Counted from the first letter of the stretch, positions 25,350-35,790 are shown. The stretch is DNA of 64,000 bases from Kallotenue papyrolyticum (GCF_000526415.1 NZ_JAGA01000002.1:1232001-1296000), one strand, 5' to 3'. Notes: generated from the letters alone by a model not told the origin. Numbers and translations are program-made.

Positions 25350-26249
25350 CTACAGCGGTGCGCGCCACACAAACCAGACGATCAGCGCGATCAGCAGGGC
25401 CGTGGCGCCCAACCAGCCCAGCAGCGCGTGATCCCGGCGCTGAATGCGTGGCAGCCAGCCGTCGCGCACCAGAACGTAGCGCGGCGCGAGGGCCAGCCCG
25501 GCCAGCGTGCCGACAATCAGGCCCCCGATATGCGCCGCATTGTCGATGTTGGGCGTGGCAAAGCCCAGCAGCAGGTTGATCGCCGCCAGCGTTGCCATCT
25601 GGCCGATTTGCATCTTGGACGCCTCGCGGCCGATCAGCGTACGCGCCTGGTAGGCAAAGGCCGCCAGCGCGCCCAGCAGCCCGAAGATCGCGCCCGACGC
25701 GCCCACCGCCAGGCCACCTGGATTGAAGACATAGCTGGCGATGCTGCCGGCCAGTCCGGCCAGCAGGTAGATCGCCGCGAAGCGCAGCGTGCCATAGACG
25801 CGCTCAACATCGGTGCCGAAGAGGTACAGCGCCCATGCGTTGAAGAGCAGGTGCAGCAGGCTGCCGTGCAGCACCATCGGCGTCAGCAGCCGCCACCACT
25901 GGCCGGCATCGATGGCTTGATTGTCCTTGGCGCCCAGGACGTACAGCGCCGCAGTGAAGCGATCGACGATCACAGTGCCGTGCGCGGCATCAACGTAGGG
26001 CATGGGCAGGCGCTGCGCCACCAACCAGCTCAGCGCGAACATGAGGGCATTGACGGCCAGCAGAGCATACACCAGCCACGGCCGGGTCAGCGGCAGGCTC
26101 AGCCGGCGCGGCGCCGGCGGCGCGGCCTCGACGCTCACCGGCGGCTCCGCATCGTGCGCCCGTGGGTCGTTGCGCGCCGGATCGAAGGCGCGTTCGAAGC
26201 GCTCGATCAGCTCGCGCAGCTCGTCTTCCCGGCGCGGTGACTGCGTCAT
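25350..26249 (-). CDS. Rhomboid-family intramembrane serine protease
   Basis: Protein of 299 residues with a soluble, acidic and Pro-rich N-terminus (about 1-55) and six to seven membrane helices. Catalytic features are complete: [14 protein letters not shown] (the HxxxN-type region), GASGAIFG with the nucleophile Ser, and NAAHIGGL with the general-base His. It would cleave membrane-embedded substrates. Its ATG overlaps the murD stop (ATGA) and ftsW follows after 20 bp, so it is translated within the division operon, which is unusual. Confidence 0.92.
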   Translation of the reverse strand: MTQSPRREDELRELIERFERAFDPARNDPRAHDAEPPVSVEAAPPAPRRLSLPLTRPWLVYALLAVNALMFALSWLVAQRLPMPYVDAAHGTVIVDRFTAALYVLGAKDNQAIDAGQWWRLLTPMVLHGSLLHLLFNAWALYLFGTDVERVYGTLRFAAIYLLAGLAGSIASYVFNPGGLAVGASGAIFGLLGALAAFAYQARTLIGREASKMQIGQMATLAAINLLLGFATPNIDNAAHIGGLIVGTLAGLALAPRYVLVRDGWLPRIQRRDHALLGWLGATALLIALIVWFVWRAPL

Positions 26250-27649
26250 GACAACTCCTGGACGATGCGTCGAAACTGTTCGCCGCGATCGAACTCGTTC
26301 TTGAACATGCCAAAGCTGGCGCAGCCCGGCGAGAGCAGCACCACATCGCCGGGTTGCGCCAGCGCACGCGCCGCCGCCACCGCATCGGCCAGGCGCTCAA
26401 ACGGCCCCCTGATCGCAATGCGCTGTGGGCTGTGCTGGTGCGCCTGCGCCAGCGCCGCCTGGAGTTTGGGCGTGGCGCTGCCGCTCAGCAGCACGACCGC
26501 CTTGGCGCGCTGCACCAGCGTCTGCGCCAGCTCGTCGAAGGGCAGGCCCTTGTCGGCGCCGCCGGCGATGACGATCGTTGGCGCGTCCAGGCTGTGGAGC
26601 GCAGCGATAGCCGCTGCCGGCGCGGTGGCCGTGGTATCGTTGATGTAGCGCACGCCCTCCAGCTCGCGCACCGGCTCCATGCGGTCGGGCACGCCGGTGA
26701 AGCTGCGCAGCGCCGCGCGCAGCTGCGACGTGCCCACGCCAAAGGCTTTGGCCAGCGCCGCCGCCGCCGCCACGTTGGCCAGATTGTGCGCGCCGGGCAG
26801 CAGCACATCCGCGCGCTCGGCCAGCGTCTCCTGCTGCTGGCCATCGATCCAGATCAAGCGTCCATCCTGCCAGCGCGTGCCGTAGCTGAACGGCTCGGCC
26901 ACCGACGCGGGGCCGGCGAACCAGCCGACCCGGCCGGGCGCGCGCTGCGCCATGGCGCTCACCAGCGCATCGTCGCGGTTCAGGAACGCCACATCGCCGG
27001 GCCGCTGGTGCAGCACGATCTGCGCCTTGGCCTCGGCATACTCGGCCATCGAGGCATAGCGGTCGAGATGGTCGGGCGACAGGTTGGTCACGCAGGCCAG
27101 CGCCGGACTGAGGCCGGCCTCGCCCAGGCCCTCCAGTTGCCAGGACGAGAGCTCCAGCACCACCGGGGTGTGCGGCGTGATGCGCGGTAGCTGTTCCAGC
27201 GCCGAGATGCGTAGATTGCCGGCGATCACCGTATCGGGAAACTGCGCGCGCAGCATCGCGCCGGTCAGCAGGGTGGTGGTGGTCTTGCCCTTGGTGCCGG
27301 TGATACCCAGGATCGGTCCCGGGCAGAGCCGGAAGAAGAGCGTCATCTCCATCTCGATCGCTGCGCCGGCGGTACGCGCGATCTGCAGGTAGCGCGCATT
27401 GCGCGGGACGCCGGGGTTGCGGATCACCAGCTCCGCGCTGCGAAAATCCTCCTCGCGGTGCTGGCCCAGCACGTAGCGGACCGGCAGACCCTCCAGCTGG
27501 GCCAGCGTCGGTGCGAGCTGCTCCTCGTCGCGCAGATCGGTGACGGTGACCAGCGCGCCCTGCTCGACCAGGAAGCGCGTCACGCCCAGGCCGCCACCGT
27601 GCACGCCCAGGCCCATCACCAGCACCCGTTTGCCACGTAGATCGATCAT
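26246..27649 (-). CDS. murD: UDP-N-acetylmuramoyl-L-alanine--D-glutamate ligase
   Basis: Mur ligase of 467 residues that adds D-Glu. N-terminal [17 protein letters not shown] is the UDP-binding start; the ATP loop is [12 protein letters not shown], followed by ELSSWQLEG and [10 protein letters not shown]. The ATG at 27649 is chosen; a GTG 18 bases upstream is also open. The stop overlaps the rhomboid start. Confidence 0.95.
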   Translation of the reverse strand: MIDLRGKRVLVMGLGVHGGGLGVTRFLVEQGALVTVTDLRDEEQLAPTLAQLEGLPVRYVLGQHREEDFRSAELVIRNPGVPRNARYLQIARTAGAAIEMEMTLFFRLCPGPILGITGTKGKTTTTLLTGAMLRAQFPDTVIAGNLRISALEQLPRITPHTPVVLELSSWQLEGLGEAGLSPALACVTNLSPDHLDRYASMAEYAEAKAQIVLHQRPGDVAFLNRDDALVSAMAQRAPGRVGWFAGPASVAEPFSYGTRWQDGRLIWIDGQQQETLAERADVLLPGAHNLANVAAAAALAKAFGVGTSQLRAALRSFTGVPDRMEPVRELEGVRYINDTTATAPAAAIAALHSLDAPTIVIAGGADKGLPFDELAQTLVQRAKAVVLLSGSATPKLQAALAQAHQHSPQRIAIRGPFERLADAVAAARALAQPGDVVLLSPGCASFGMFKNEFDRGEQFRRIVQELS

Positions 27650-27683
27650 CCGCCGCTCTGCTCCCACGCCTGCCGCACCGCGC

Positions 27684-28790
27684 CTAGCGCGGCGCCAGCT
27701 CCTGCACGCGCGCCGGTGTGCGCTGATTGGGATCGCCCCGCGATTCGGGCGTGGACAGCGCCAGCGCGATGCCGATAAACGCCGCGATCAGGGCGATCAG
27801 CACAAAGCGCTGCGTGACCTGCGTTTCCGACCAGCCGCACAGTTCGAAGTGGTGATGCAGCGGTGCCATGCGGAACAGGCGCTTGCCGGTGCCGGTGCGC
27901 CAGCGCGTCCACTTGAAATAGAGCGTCTGCAGCATCGACGACGCCCCCTCGGCCACAAACACGATGCCGATGATCGGCAGCAAGAGCCAGTGCTGCGAAA
28001 TCAGCGCCACCACCGCCAGCACCGCGCCCATCGCCAGGGCGCCGGTATCGCCCATAAACACCTGTGCCGGATGGGCGTTGTACCACAGAAAGGCGGCGTT
28101 GGCGCCCACCATCGTGAAGCAGAAGGCCTGCAGGTAGATGTGGCGTGGATAGGCCACAAACGAGATCACGCCATAGGCCGCAAAGGCGATCGCCAGCGTC
28201 CAGGCGGCCAGCCCATCCAGGCCGTCGGTCAGGTTGACCGCGTTCGAGGTCGCGACGATCACGAACACGGCGATCGGAATGTACCAGTAGAACGGGATCG
28301 GTACGCCGCCATAAAACGGAATCTGCACCAGACCCTCGGTCTCCAGGCCGAAATACTCCTTGGGCAGATAGATGGCCAGCGCGGCGATCAGCGCCAGCAG
28401 AAACTGCCACACCAGCTTGAGCCGTGCCGTCAGGCCGAAGGTTTTGGAGCGGGTACCGGTCAGCGACAGAAAATCGTCGAAGCTGCCCAGGATCGCGAAC
28501 GAGACCAGCACCGCCAGGGGCAGCAACATCGACCAGCGACCGTACAGGTTGAACAGCACGGTCATCAGCACCACGCTGACCACGATCATAATGCCGCCCA
28601 TGGTCGGTGTGCCGGTCTTGGAGAGATGGGCCTGCGGACCATCCACCCGCACCTGCTTGCCGATTTTCTTGACGCGTAACCATCGTACCCAGTATCTGCC
28701 CGTAAACAGCGTCAGGAGAAAGGACCCGCCCGCCAGCAGCACCGTTGGCGCTGCCTCGCGGACGACGATCGCGCGAAGCGTTTCCTCCAC
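27684..28790 (-). CDS. mraY: Phospho-N-acetylmuramoyl-pentapeptide transferase
   Basis: Polytopic enzyme of 368 residues that forms lipid I from UDP-MurNAc-pentapeptide and undecaprenyl phosphate. Recognisable stretches are [47 protein letters not shown] and [16 protein letters not shown]. The start is a GTG two bases after the murF stop, so re-initiation is likely. About ten membrane helices. Confidence 0.96.
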   Translation of the reverse strand: MEETLRAIVVREAAPTVLLAGGSFLLTLFTGRYWVRWLRVKKIGKQVRVDGPQAHLSKTGTPTMGGIMIVVSVVLMTVLFNLYGRWSMLLPLAVLVSFAILGSFDDFLSLTGTRSKTFGLTARLKLVWQFLLALIAALAIYLPKEYFGLETEGLVQIPFYGGVPIPFYWYIPIAVFVIVATSNAVNLTDGLDGLAAWTLAIAFAAYGVISFVAYPRHIYLQAFCFTMVGANAAFLWYNAHPAQVFMGDTGALAMGAVLAVVALISQHWLLLPIIGIVFVAEGASSMLQTLYFKWTRWRTGTGKRLFRMAPLHHHFELCGWSETQVTQRFVLIALIAAFIGIALALSTPESRGDPNQRTPARVQELAPR

Positions 28791-28792
28791 GG

Positions 28793-30247
28793 TTACTCGG
28801 TTCCCTCATCTGCGCGCAGCGCGGCCACCACCTCCTCGGTGCGGGCTACCCGCGCGCCTTTGACCAACACCACATCCTCCGGCCCAAGCTGCGGGCGGAG
28901 CGCCGCGGCAGCTTCGGCGTTGCTCTGCACGAACAGCACCTCCGGCGGATGGGCTGCCTCCAACGCCGCTTCGCCGATCCAGCGTGCCTTGGGACCGATC
29001 ACCACCAGCCGATCGACCAGCCCTGCCGCAGCGGCACCGACCTCGCGATGCCCGGATTCTTCGACCGGTCCCAGTTCGGCCATGGCTCCGAAGACCGCCG
29101 TGCGCCGGCCCGGCACGCTGGCAAGCACCTCCAGCGCCGCCTTGCACGACGCGGGAGCGGCGTTGTAGGTGTCGTCCAGCAGGGTGGCCCCGTTGTGTCC
29201 GCGCACCACCTTGATGCGCGGCGTGATACCGGCATCGTGCAGGCCGGCGGCGATCGCCTCCCAGTCCAGGCCAAACAGCAGCGCCGTGGCGATCGCCGGC
29301 AGGGCAATATAGACCGCGTGCCGCCCCAGCAGCGAGGTGCTCAGCCGCCGCTGCTCGCCGCGGTAGTGCACCGTGAAGGCAATGCCCTGCAAGCCGCGGT
29401 TCTCGATCGCATCGGCCCACAGATCGGCTGCCGGATCCAGCCCGTAGAAGAAGACGCGCGCCTGCGTGCGCGCTGCCATGCCCCGCACGCGCGGATCGTC
29501 GAGGTTGAGGATCGCTGCGCCGTCGGACGGCAGGGCCTCGACCAGCTCACCCTTGGCCTGCGCAATCACCTCCTGCGTCTTCATGCGATCCAGGTGCGAT
29601 ACGCCCACATTGGTGACGATGCCGTAGTGCGGCTGCGCCAGGCGGCAGAGCAGCGCGATATCGCCGGGACCGTAGGTGCCCATCTCGATCACCGCGGCCT
29701 GATACCGCGCATCAAGCTGGAGCAGCGTCAGCGGCACGCCGATCTCGTTGTTGTACGATTTGCCGCTGGCCAGGGTCGTCAGACGCTGCCGCAGCAGCGC
29801 GGCGGTGACCTCCTTGGTGCTGGTCTTGCCCACGCTGCCGGTGATGCCGATCACGCGCGCCGGCATACGCTGGCGATGGCGGGCGCTGAGGCGTTGCAGC
29901 GTGGTCAGCGGATCGCCGACGGCGAAGACCACCGGCTGATCCGGATGAACCAGCGCCAGCGAATCACGGTCGGCGACGATGGCAACCTCCTGCGGCAGAT
30001 CGCGCAGATGCGTGGCGGCCCAGTCGCGGCGGACGATCGCCCCCCGCGCGCCGCGCTGCAGCGCATCGCCCACGAAGTGGTGGCCATCGGTGTGCTCGCC
30101 CGGCAGCGCCACAAACAGATCGCCACGCTGTGCCAGGCGCGAGTCGATGACCACGTTGCTGAACCCCGGTCGATCACACAGCGTGGGGAGCGCCGCGCCG
30201 ACGCTCCCATCATCCAGACTGGCGATGATGTCGATCCATGCAATCAC
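28793..30247 (-). CDS. murF: UDP-MurNAc-tripeptide--D-alanyl-D-alanine ligase
   Basis: Mur ligase of 484 residues that attaches D-Ala-D-Ala. The ATP loop is GITGSVGKTSTKE; other family stretches are YNNEIGVPLTLL, EMGTYGPGDI and LDDTYNAAPASCKAAL. The start is a GTG (GTG ATT GCA TGG). In most clusters murE sits between ftsI and murF; here only 91 bp separate them and murE is absent. Confidence 0.95.
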   Translation of the reverse strand: MIAWIDIIASLDDGSVGAALPTLCDRPGFSNVVIDSRLAQRGDLFVALPGEHTDGHHFVGDALQRGARGAIVRRDWAATHLRDLPQEVAIVADRDSLALVHPDQPVVFAVGDPLTTLQRLSARHRQRMPARVIGITGSVGKTSTKEVTAALLRQRLTTLASGKSYNNEIGVPLTLLQLDARYQAAVIEMGTYGPGDIALLCRLAQPHYGIVTNVGVSHLDRMKTQEVIAQAKGELVEALPSDGAAILNLDDPRVRGMAARTQARVFFYGLDPAADLWADAIENRGLQGIAFTVHYRGEQRRLSTSLLGRHAVYIALPAIATALLFGLDWEAIAAGLHDAGITPRIKVVRGHNGATLLDDTYNAAPASCKAALEVLASVPGRRTAVFGAMAELGPVEESGHREVGAAAAGLVDRLVVIGPKARWIGEAALEAAHPPEVLFVQSNAEAAAALRPQLGPEDVVLVKGARVARTEEVVAALRADEGTE

Positions 30248-30338
30248 ACGCGTTCTCCGGCTCCCGTTCGTGCCGGGGGCATTGTAGCACGCGCCACGCC
30301 GAATGGGGGAGCGCTGTCACCCGTGGCCGTGGTGCGGC

Positions 30339-32156
30339 TTATGGCCCGCCAATCGTCTGCCCTTCCGCAACGTAGTGCGGATCGGGCGGGATGCGAAAGT
30401 GCGTCATCAGCTTGCTGACAATATGCTGATAGACCGGAATGGCGGCTTCGATGCCATAGGCCGCCTTTTTGGGCCGATCGATCTTGACCAGCACGGCGAT
30501 GCGCGGCTGCTCCGCCGGGGCAAAGCCGACCACCGAGCCGATCACCGCATTGTTGTCGTAGCCGGCAGCGCCCAGCGAGATCTGCGACGTGCCGGTCTTG
30601 GCTGCGACGCGATAGCCCGGTACCAACGGCTGATCAAAATAGGCGTTGCCGTTGGTGTACCAGAAGAACGCGCCATAGTTCTCGCTGTTGCGCACCAGCA
30701 TCTGACGCACCGCATCGGTGACCGCCTGGTCGAAGACGCGCCGGATCACGCGCGGCTGCACCGGCGTGCACTGTTCGCCCTGGCACTTTTCACGCACCAC
30801 GTGCGGCCACATCAGCGTGCCACCGTTGGCTACCGCCGCGATCGCCGTGATGTGCTGGATCGGCGTGACGGCAATGCCCTGGCCGAAGCTGTTTTGATCC
30901 AGGTAGAGGTCGCTCCACTGATCGCCCAGCTCCTCGGGCCAGCGCACGATGCCGGTCCCTTCGCCGCCCAGGTCGATGCCCGTCGGCTGACCGTAGCCCA
31001 GCAGCTTGACATAGTCGTAGAAGCGCTCGCGACCGATCATCTCGCCAAACAACAGCGCCCCAACGTTGGAGGAATGGTAGAGCATCTCGCCCGGCGTGAT
31101 CGCCCCGTTGCCGACACGGTTCCAATTACCGATATCCCAGCCGTAGCGGTGCACCACGCCGGTATCGTTGACGCGCGTTTCGGTCGTGAAGGCGCCTACC
31201 TGCAGCCCGATCGCCGTCAGCAGCACCTTGAAGGTCGAGCCCGGCTCGTACACGTCGGTCAGCGCATTATTGCGGTTGACCACCTCAGGCGGGTACTGGG
31301 TGTAGCGGTTGGGATCGAAGGGCGGCCAGGCGGCCATGCCCAGGATCTCGCCGGTGGCCGGATCCATAACGATGATCGTACCGCCTTCCGCCTGCTGATA
31401 CTCCACCGAGGCGCGCAGCTCGTCCTCGACGATCTTTTGCACGGTGCTGTCGATCGTTAGCTTGAGATCGATGCCGTCCTGCGGCTCGATGATCTGCTGC
31501 GGCGCGATCCAGATCGGCTGTTGATCGAGGCTACCGCTGCGCTCGGCGCGCAGCGTGCCGGTCACGCCGCGAATCTCGGAGTCGTAGAAGGCTTCGACGC
31601 CGGCGATGCCCACACCCTCGTAGTTGGCCGCGCCCACCACGCGTGCCGCGAACTCACCCCGCGGATAGACGCGCTGCGCTTCGGGGATCAGCCACAGGCC
31701 GGCGCCAAGCTCCTTATCCTGCTGCAGTTGCTCGATCTGCCGTGCGGCGTCATCGGAGACCCAGCGCGCCAGGCGCGTCCATTCACGGGTTTTGTCCATC
31801 AGAATCGGCTGAAGCTCGCCGGCATCGCGACCGATCAGCGGCGCCAGCAACAGTGCCAGCTTGGCCGGCTCCCTGACTTTGGAAGAGTCGACGTACAGGC
31901 TTGGCCGGTTGACGTTCATGGCCAGCGCCACGCCATCACGATCGTAGATCGTGCCGCGTCGCGGTTGCAGCACCTCGTGCCGCGTCAGTTCGCGCTGCGC
32001 CAACTCGTCCAGGCGGCGACCCCTCAGTTCGCGTCGCACCTGGATCTGGATCAGTTGCTGAAGCACCAACACGGCCAGCAATGTGCTGCACAACAGCAGC
32101 ACGTTGATGCGCGCGCGGGTGATGGGTTTGGGTTGCGAAGCGGAGATCTGCGCCAT
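30339..32156 (-). CDS. ftsI: Septal peptidoglycan transpeptidase FtsI (class B PBP)
   Basis: Class B penicillin-binding protein of 605 residues. One N-terminal membrane helix (about 17-37) is followed by the dimerisation domain (RGTIYDRDGVALA) and the transpeptidase domain. The serine motif is STFK (about residue 307), then SSN (about 360) and KTGTS (about 518). It ends without a PASTA domain. It works with FtsW in septal wall synthesis. Confidence 0.95.
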   Translation of the reverse strand: MAQISASQPKPITRARINVLLLCSTLLAVLVLQQLIQIQVRRELRGRRLDELAQRELTRHEVLQPRRGTIYDRDGVALAMNVNRPSLYVDSSKVREPAKLALLLAPLIGRDAGELQPILMDKTREWTRLARWVSDDAARQIEQLQQDKELGAGLWLIPEAQRVYPRGEFAARVVGAANYEGVGIAGVEAFYDSEIRGVTGTLRAERSGSLDQQPIWIAPQQIIEPQDGIDLKLTIDSTVQKIVEDELRASVEYQQAEGGTIIVMDPATGEILGMAAWPPFDPNRYTQYPPEVVNRNNALTDVYEPGSTFKVLLTAIGLQVGAFTTETRVNDTGVVHRYGWDIGNWNRVGNGAITPGEMLYHSSNVGALLFGEMIGRERFYDYVKLLGYGQPTGIDLGGEGTGIVRWPEELGDQWSDLYLDQNSFGQGIAVTPIQHITAIAAVANGGTLMWPHVVREKCQGEQCTPVQPRVIRRVFDQAVTDAVRQMLVRNSENYGAFFWYTNGNAYFDQPLVPGYRVAAKTGTSQISLGAAGYDNNAVIGSVVGFAPAEQPRIAVLVKIDRPKKAAYGIEAAIPVYQHIVSKLMTHFRIPPDPHYVAEGQTIGGP

Positions 32157-32230
32157 ACCGGGCGTTTCCTAAGATGACGCGCCGAGGAGCGTTGTTGATC
32201 GCTCGAGCGCTGGCCTGTCGCGGGCGTGAC

Positions 32231-32608
32231 CTAGCGCTTGCTGGCTACCGCCGGCGTTGTCGGCAGCTCGATGGTGGCATACTGCAGCTGACTTCCGCTG
32301 GCAGGGCGCAGGCCCAGTTGTTCGGCGCGCGCGGCGATCACGTCCAGCCGGCTGGCCTGCGCGATGCGGAATTCATACTGCTCCGCCTCGCGCAGGAGCT
32401 CGATATGCTCCTGTTCCAGCGCCTGCAGACGGTAGCCGGCGCTGGCGACGCGACCGGTCTGCGCCAGGTAGAGAATGCTCAGCAAACAGACAACGACGAC
32501 CGCGCCCAGCAGCAACCCCGTCTCGCCGAGCTTGAAGTAGCCGACGGGAAGCTGGGCGCGCCGCAGACGGGCGGCGTACAGAGGAAGCATGCGCTGGTTG
32601 ATCGCCAT
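32231..32608 (-). CDS. ftsL: FtsL/DivIC-like septum protein
   Basis: Small bitopic protein of 125 residues: a basic N-terminus, one membrane helix (ETGLLLGAVVVVCLLSILYLA, about 28-48, abridged) and a Leu/Glu-rich coiled-coil (LQALEQEHIELLREAEQYEF), then a Pro-rich tail. Sequence identity to FtsL is never high, so the call rests on topology, size and position between rsmH and ftsI. CAAGGAGGGCCT precedes the ATG. Confidence 0.75.
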   Translation of the reverse strand: MAINQRMLPLYAARLRRAQLPVGYFKLGETGLLLGAVVVVCLLSILYLAQTGRVASAGYRLQALEQEHIELLREAEQYEFRIAQASRLDVIAARAEQLGLRPASGSQLQYATIELPTTPAVASKR

Positions 32609-32672
32609 AGGCCCTCCTTGTTGCTTCTCGATCCCTGCGCTTGTGAGCCGCGGTGCGTGCCGGCCGAAGGTC

Positions 32673-33698
32673 TTAGCCGCCGCCGGGTATGGCTATCCGT
32701 TCTGCGACGCGCAGCTTGGCACTGCGGCTGCGCGGGTTGCGCTGCACCTCCTGCGCCGACGGCGTGACCGGCTTGGGCGTGACCGGCGTGAGGCGCGGCG
32801 CATAGTCGCAGTCGCGATTGGCCAGGTAGATGCAGGCGCGCGGTCCGGTGCCCGCGGCAATCAGGTGCGGGCACTGCTCGGCAAACAGGCGCGGCGGTAG
32901 CAGACAGATCGCCGCCTCGCGCCGGATGAACTCCTTGACGATGCGGTCTTCGAGCGAGTGAAAGCTGATCACCGCCAGGCGTCCACCGGGTGCCAGCAGA
33001 TCGGTGGCTGCCGGCAACGCGGCTTCGAGTGCGCCCAGTTCGTCGTTGACGGCGATGCGCAACGCCTGAAAGGTGCGCGTGGCCGGGTGGAGGCGCTCGC
33101 CGCCTCGGCGCCCGACGACGCTGGCCACCAGCGCGGCCAGCTCGGTGGTGGTGCGCAGTGGCGCGCGTTTGCGTTGCTCCACAATGCGTTTGGCGATGCG
33201 CCGTGCCATACGTTCCTCGCCGTAGCGGTAGATCAGATCGGCGAGCGCCTCCTCGGACAGGGTGTTGATCAGCTCCGCGGCGGTCGGGCCGCGGCCTGGA
33301 TCCATGCGCATGTCCAGCGGCGCGTCCTGCTGAAACGAAAAGCCGCGCGCGGCGGTGTCGAGTTGATAGGACGAGACGCCCAGGTCGAACAGCACGCCGT
33401 CAACATCCTGAAAGCCGTAGCGCCGTGCGAGCGTGGCAATGTCGCGAAAATCGCCGTGTGCCAGCACCAGCCGTCCGTCACCATCGCCGAGCCGTTGCGC
33501 GACCGCCGCCAGCGCTGCCGGATCGCGATCGATGCCCAGCACCCGCCCGGCGCCGCGTTCGAGCATGGCTGCTGTATGGCCGCCGCCGCCCAGCGTTGCA
33601 TCGATGTAGGTGCCACCCGGAACAATGCGCAGCAGCGCCAGCGTCTCGTCCAGCAGCACCGGGATGTGCTGAAATTCGGCCGCCACCCCTGTTTCCAT
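32673..33698 (-). CDS. rsmH: 16S rRNA (cytosine1402-N4)-methyltransferase
   Basis: SAM-dependent methyltransferase of 341 residues. It begins [13 protein letters not shown], has the SAM loop [24 protein letters not shown], the substrate region [14 protein letters not shown] and [14 protein letters not shown]. The C-terminal part carries CPHLIAAG and two more Cys, similar to Cys-bearing RsmH proteins. Second gene of the cluster, 19 bp after mraZ. Confidence 0.95.
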   Translation of the reverse strand: METGVAAEFQHIPVLLDETLALLRIVPGGTYIDATLGGGGHTAAMLERGAGRVLGIDRDPAALAAVAQRLGDGDGRLVLAHGDFRDIATLARRYGFQDVDGVLFDLGVSSYQLDTAARGFSFQQDAPLDMRMDPGRGPTAAELINTLSEEALADLIYRYGEERMARRIAKRIVEQRKRAPLRTTTELAALVASVVGRRGGERLHPATRTFQALRIAVNDELGALEAALPAATDLLAPGGRLAVISFHSLEDRIVKEFIRREAAICLLPPRLFAEQCPHLIAAGTGPRACIYLANRDCDYAPRLTPVTPKPVTPSAQEVQRNPRSRSAKLRVAERIAIPGGG

Positions 33699-33717
33699 CT
33701 TGGCGCGCCTGAGCGGC

Positions 33718-34149
33718 TTAGATGCCGATCTCTGCGAGCTGAGCCGCGATCGCGGCGCTGGATTCGTCGAGCGCGTCCATGGCTGCCTCCCAGTTGTCCT
33801 TCGACCAGATCTCGAAGTAGGTGTTCATGCCGGCGATCACCGCTTCGTCGCCGATGCCGGCGTACTCGCGCAGATTGGCCGGCAGCAGGATGCGCCCCTG
33901 TTTGTCGAGCTCGGTGTCGAAGGCGCTGGAGAACAGCAAGCGCCGCAACTGGCGCGCTTCGGCGCTGGCCGCCGGCAGGTTGCTGACGCGCTCCGACAGG
34001 ATCTGCCACTGTTCCATGGGAAAGACCTGTAGACAGCGCTCGAAGCCGCGCGTGACGACCAGCCCGCCCTCCAGCCGGGGCCGAAACTTGGCCGGTACGG
34101 CGACGCGCCCTTTGGCATCGACGCTGTGCTCGAACTCTCCCAGAAACAT
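33718..34149 (-). CDS. mraZ: Transcriptional regulator MraZ
   Basis: AbrB-fold DNA-binding protein of 143 residues built of two MraZ repeats, each with the DxxGR motif: [16 protein letters not shown] and [16 protein letters not shown]. It binds GTGGG-type direct repeats upstream of the dcw cluster; such repeats are present just upstream (34202-34226). First gene of the operon. It normally represses the cluster including itself. Confidence 0.97.
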   Translation of the reverse strand: MFLGEFEHSVDAKGRVAVPAKFRPRLEGGLVVTRGFERCLQVFPMEQWQILSERVSNLPAASAEARQLRRLLFSSAFDTELDKQGRILLPANLREYAGIGDEAVIAGMNTYFEIWSKDNWEAAMDALDESSAAIAAQLAEIGI

Positions 34150-34201
34150 CGGCGCTCACCTGGCGGTGTAAAAGGGGTGGATTAGAACGCTTGTTCTCCT
34201 T

Positions 34202-34226
34202 CCCCACTTTCCCCCACTTTTCCCCA
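34202..34226 (-). promoter_or_regulatory. MraZ operator: three TGGGG repeats at 10-bp spacing
   Basis: On the minus strand, TGGGG occurs three times with exact 10-base periodicity (34222-34226, 34212-34216, 34202-34206), separated by AAAAG and GAAAG. This matches the known MraZ box (TGGGN repeats separated by five bases). It lies between the -10 element and the mraZ start, so binding would block transcription. Confidence 0.85.
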
Positions 34227-34237
34227 CCGCTGTCCCG

Positions 34238-34266
34238 ATTATAAGACACCTCTGCCCCCTTTTCAA
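34238..34266 (-). promoter_or_regulatory. Promoter of the dcw operon
   Basis: On the minus strand, TTGAAA (34261-34266), a 17-base spacer, and a perfect TATAAT (34238-34243). The transcript would begin near 34231, giving an 80-base leader that holds the MraZ repeats. Confidence 0.85.
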
Positions 34267-34384
34267 GAGGGGATCGTCCACCAATTTGGGACCAAACCGC
34301 AGCTCCTCGTTGAAACATTTGACAACGGTATCGCTGCGTGCACCGGGTAGCATCACCCGCCCACCAGATTGGTGTAAACGGTCC

Positions 34385-34413
34385 TTGCCGGGCGCTCCCC
34401 CCACTGCTATACT
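34385..34413 (+). promoter_or_regulatory. Promoter of moeA
   Basis: TTGCCG (34385-34390), 17-base spacer, TATACT (34408-34413), about 50 bases before the moeA ATG. Divergent from the dcw promoter. The 312-bp intergenic region between mraZ and moeA holds these two promoters and the MraZ box. Confidence 0.6.
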
Positions 34414-34461
34414 GCAAGCACGACTATTGGGCTCCTCCTCTGACACGATGGATCAGCGACA

Positions 34462-35790
34462 ATGAGCGCCATGCAGAATCGGGAAACAGTGGTGCTTCTT
34501 TCGGTTGAAGCGGCGCAGGCCGAGATCCTGCGGCATGTCGCACCGCTGGACGCTGTGACAGTTCCGCTGCCGGAGGCCTTCGGGCGCGTCTTGGCGGCCG
34601 AGATCTCCGCCGATATGGATGTGCCGCCCTTCGCCAACGCAGCCATGGACGGCTATGCCGTACGCGGCGAAGATGTGCAGACGGCGCGCCCAGATGCACC
34701 GGTGGCCCTGCGCATCCTCGGCGAGGTGCCGGCCGGTGGCGTGGCACAGACGGCGGTGGTATCCGGCACGGCCATGCGCATCATGACCGGCGCTCCGCTG
34801 CCGCCGGGAGCGGATACGGTCGTGCCCTTTGAGGACACCGATGAGGCGCGGCCGGATGCCTGGCGCCCGCGTGGCCTGGTGCGCGTCTTCAAAGCGCCGC
34901 CGATCGGCGCCAGCGTGCGCGCTGCGGGCGAGGATATCCGCGCCGGCACCCCCGTGCTGGGGCGCGGTACGCTGATCCGCGCTGCCGAACTGGGCGTGCT
35001 GGCCACCATCGGTGCGGCGCAGGTGCCTGTCTTCCGCCGGCCACGCGTGGCAATCCTGGCCACCGGCGATGAACTGGTGGATGTCCACGAGCGTCCCGGT
35101 CCGGGCCAGATCCGCAACGCCAACAGCTATTCCAACGCGGCGCAGGTACTGGATGCCGGCGGCGAGCCGCTGCTGCTGCCGATCGCGCGCGATCGCGAGG
35201 ACGAGCTCAACGCGCGGCTCGACCAGGCGCTGGCCTGGGGCGCCGATCTGTTGCTGACCTCAGGCGGCGTGTCGGTAGGCGACTACGACGTGGTGAAAAA
35301 GGTCTTGCAGCAGCGCGGGCGCATGGAGTTCTGGCGCGTCAAGATGAAGCCCGGCAAGCCCGTCGCCTTCGGGCTGATCGCGGGCGTGCCGCTCTTGGGC
35401 CTGCCCGGCAATCCGGTTTCAGCCATGGTCGGCTTCGAGCTGTTCGGGCGGCCGGCGCTGCTCAAGATGCAGGGCCGCGCAGGCTATCGGCGTCCGACAA
35501 TCACCGCGACCTTTACCGGGCGGTTGTCCGACCGTGCCGACCGGCGCCAGTACGTGCGCGTGCGTATTGAACAGCGTGACGACCAGTTTCTGGCCCATCT
35601 GACCGGCGAGCAGGGCAGCGGTATGCTGACGTCGATGCTCCACGCCGACGGGCTGATGATCGTGCCGGAGGGGATGACGCTGGTCGAGCCCGGCGCGCGC
35701 CTGGCGGTGATGATGCTGCACTGGCCTGAGGTGCCGGCGCAGCCACAGCGCGCGGCAGCGGCACCCGAGGCGCGTCAGGGCTGTTGTTGA
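34462..35790 (+). CDS. moeA: Molybdopterin molybdenumtransferase MoeA
   Basis: Protein of 442 residues that inserts molybdate into adenylated molybdopterin. Family stretches: NAAMDGYAVRG, IMTGAPLPPGADTVVP, TGDELVD, GQIRNANSYS, SGGVSVGDYD, KPGKPVAFG and LPGNPVSAMV. The C-terminal domain IV is present. A molybdenum-cofactor partner, the moaD-moaE fusion, lies 2.2 kb away on the other strand. Confidence 0.95.
   Translation: MSAMQNRETVVLLSVEAAQAEILRHVAPLDAVTVPLPEAFGRVLAAEISADMDVPPFANAAMDGYAVRGEDVQTARPDAPVALRILGEVPAGGVAQTAVVSGTAMRIMTGAPLPPGADTVVPFEDTDEARPDAWRPRGLVRVFKAPPIGASVRAAGEDIRAGTPVLGRGTLIRAAELGVLATIGAAQVPVFRRPRVAILATGDELVDVHERPGPGQIRNANSYSNAAQVLDAGGEPLLLPIARDREDELNARLDQALAWGADLLLTSGGVSVGDYDVVKKVLQQRGRMEFWRVKMKPGKPVAFGLIAGVPLLGLPGNPVSAMVGFELFGRPALLKMQGRAGYRRPTITATFTGRLSDRADRRQYVRVRIEQRDDQFLAHLTGEQGSGMLTSMLHADGLMIVPEGMTLVEPGARLAVMMLHWPEVPAQPQRAAAAPEARQGCC

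Noticed and set aside
30281-30286. TACAAT on the minus strand as an internal promoter before murF
   Set aside because: No acceptable -35 hexamer at 16-18 bases. Similar TACAAT elements occur at 13153 (accepted) and 62419 (no -35).
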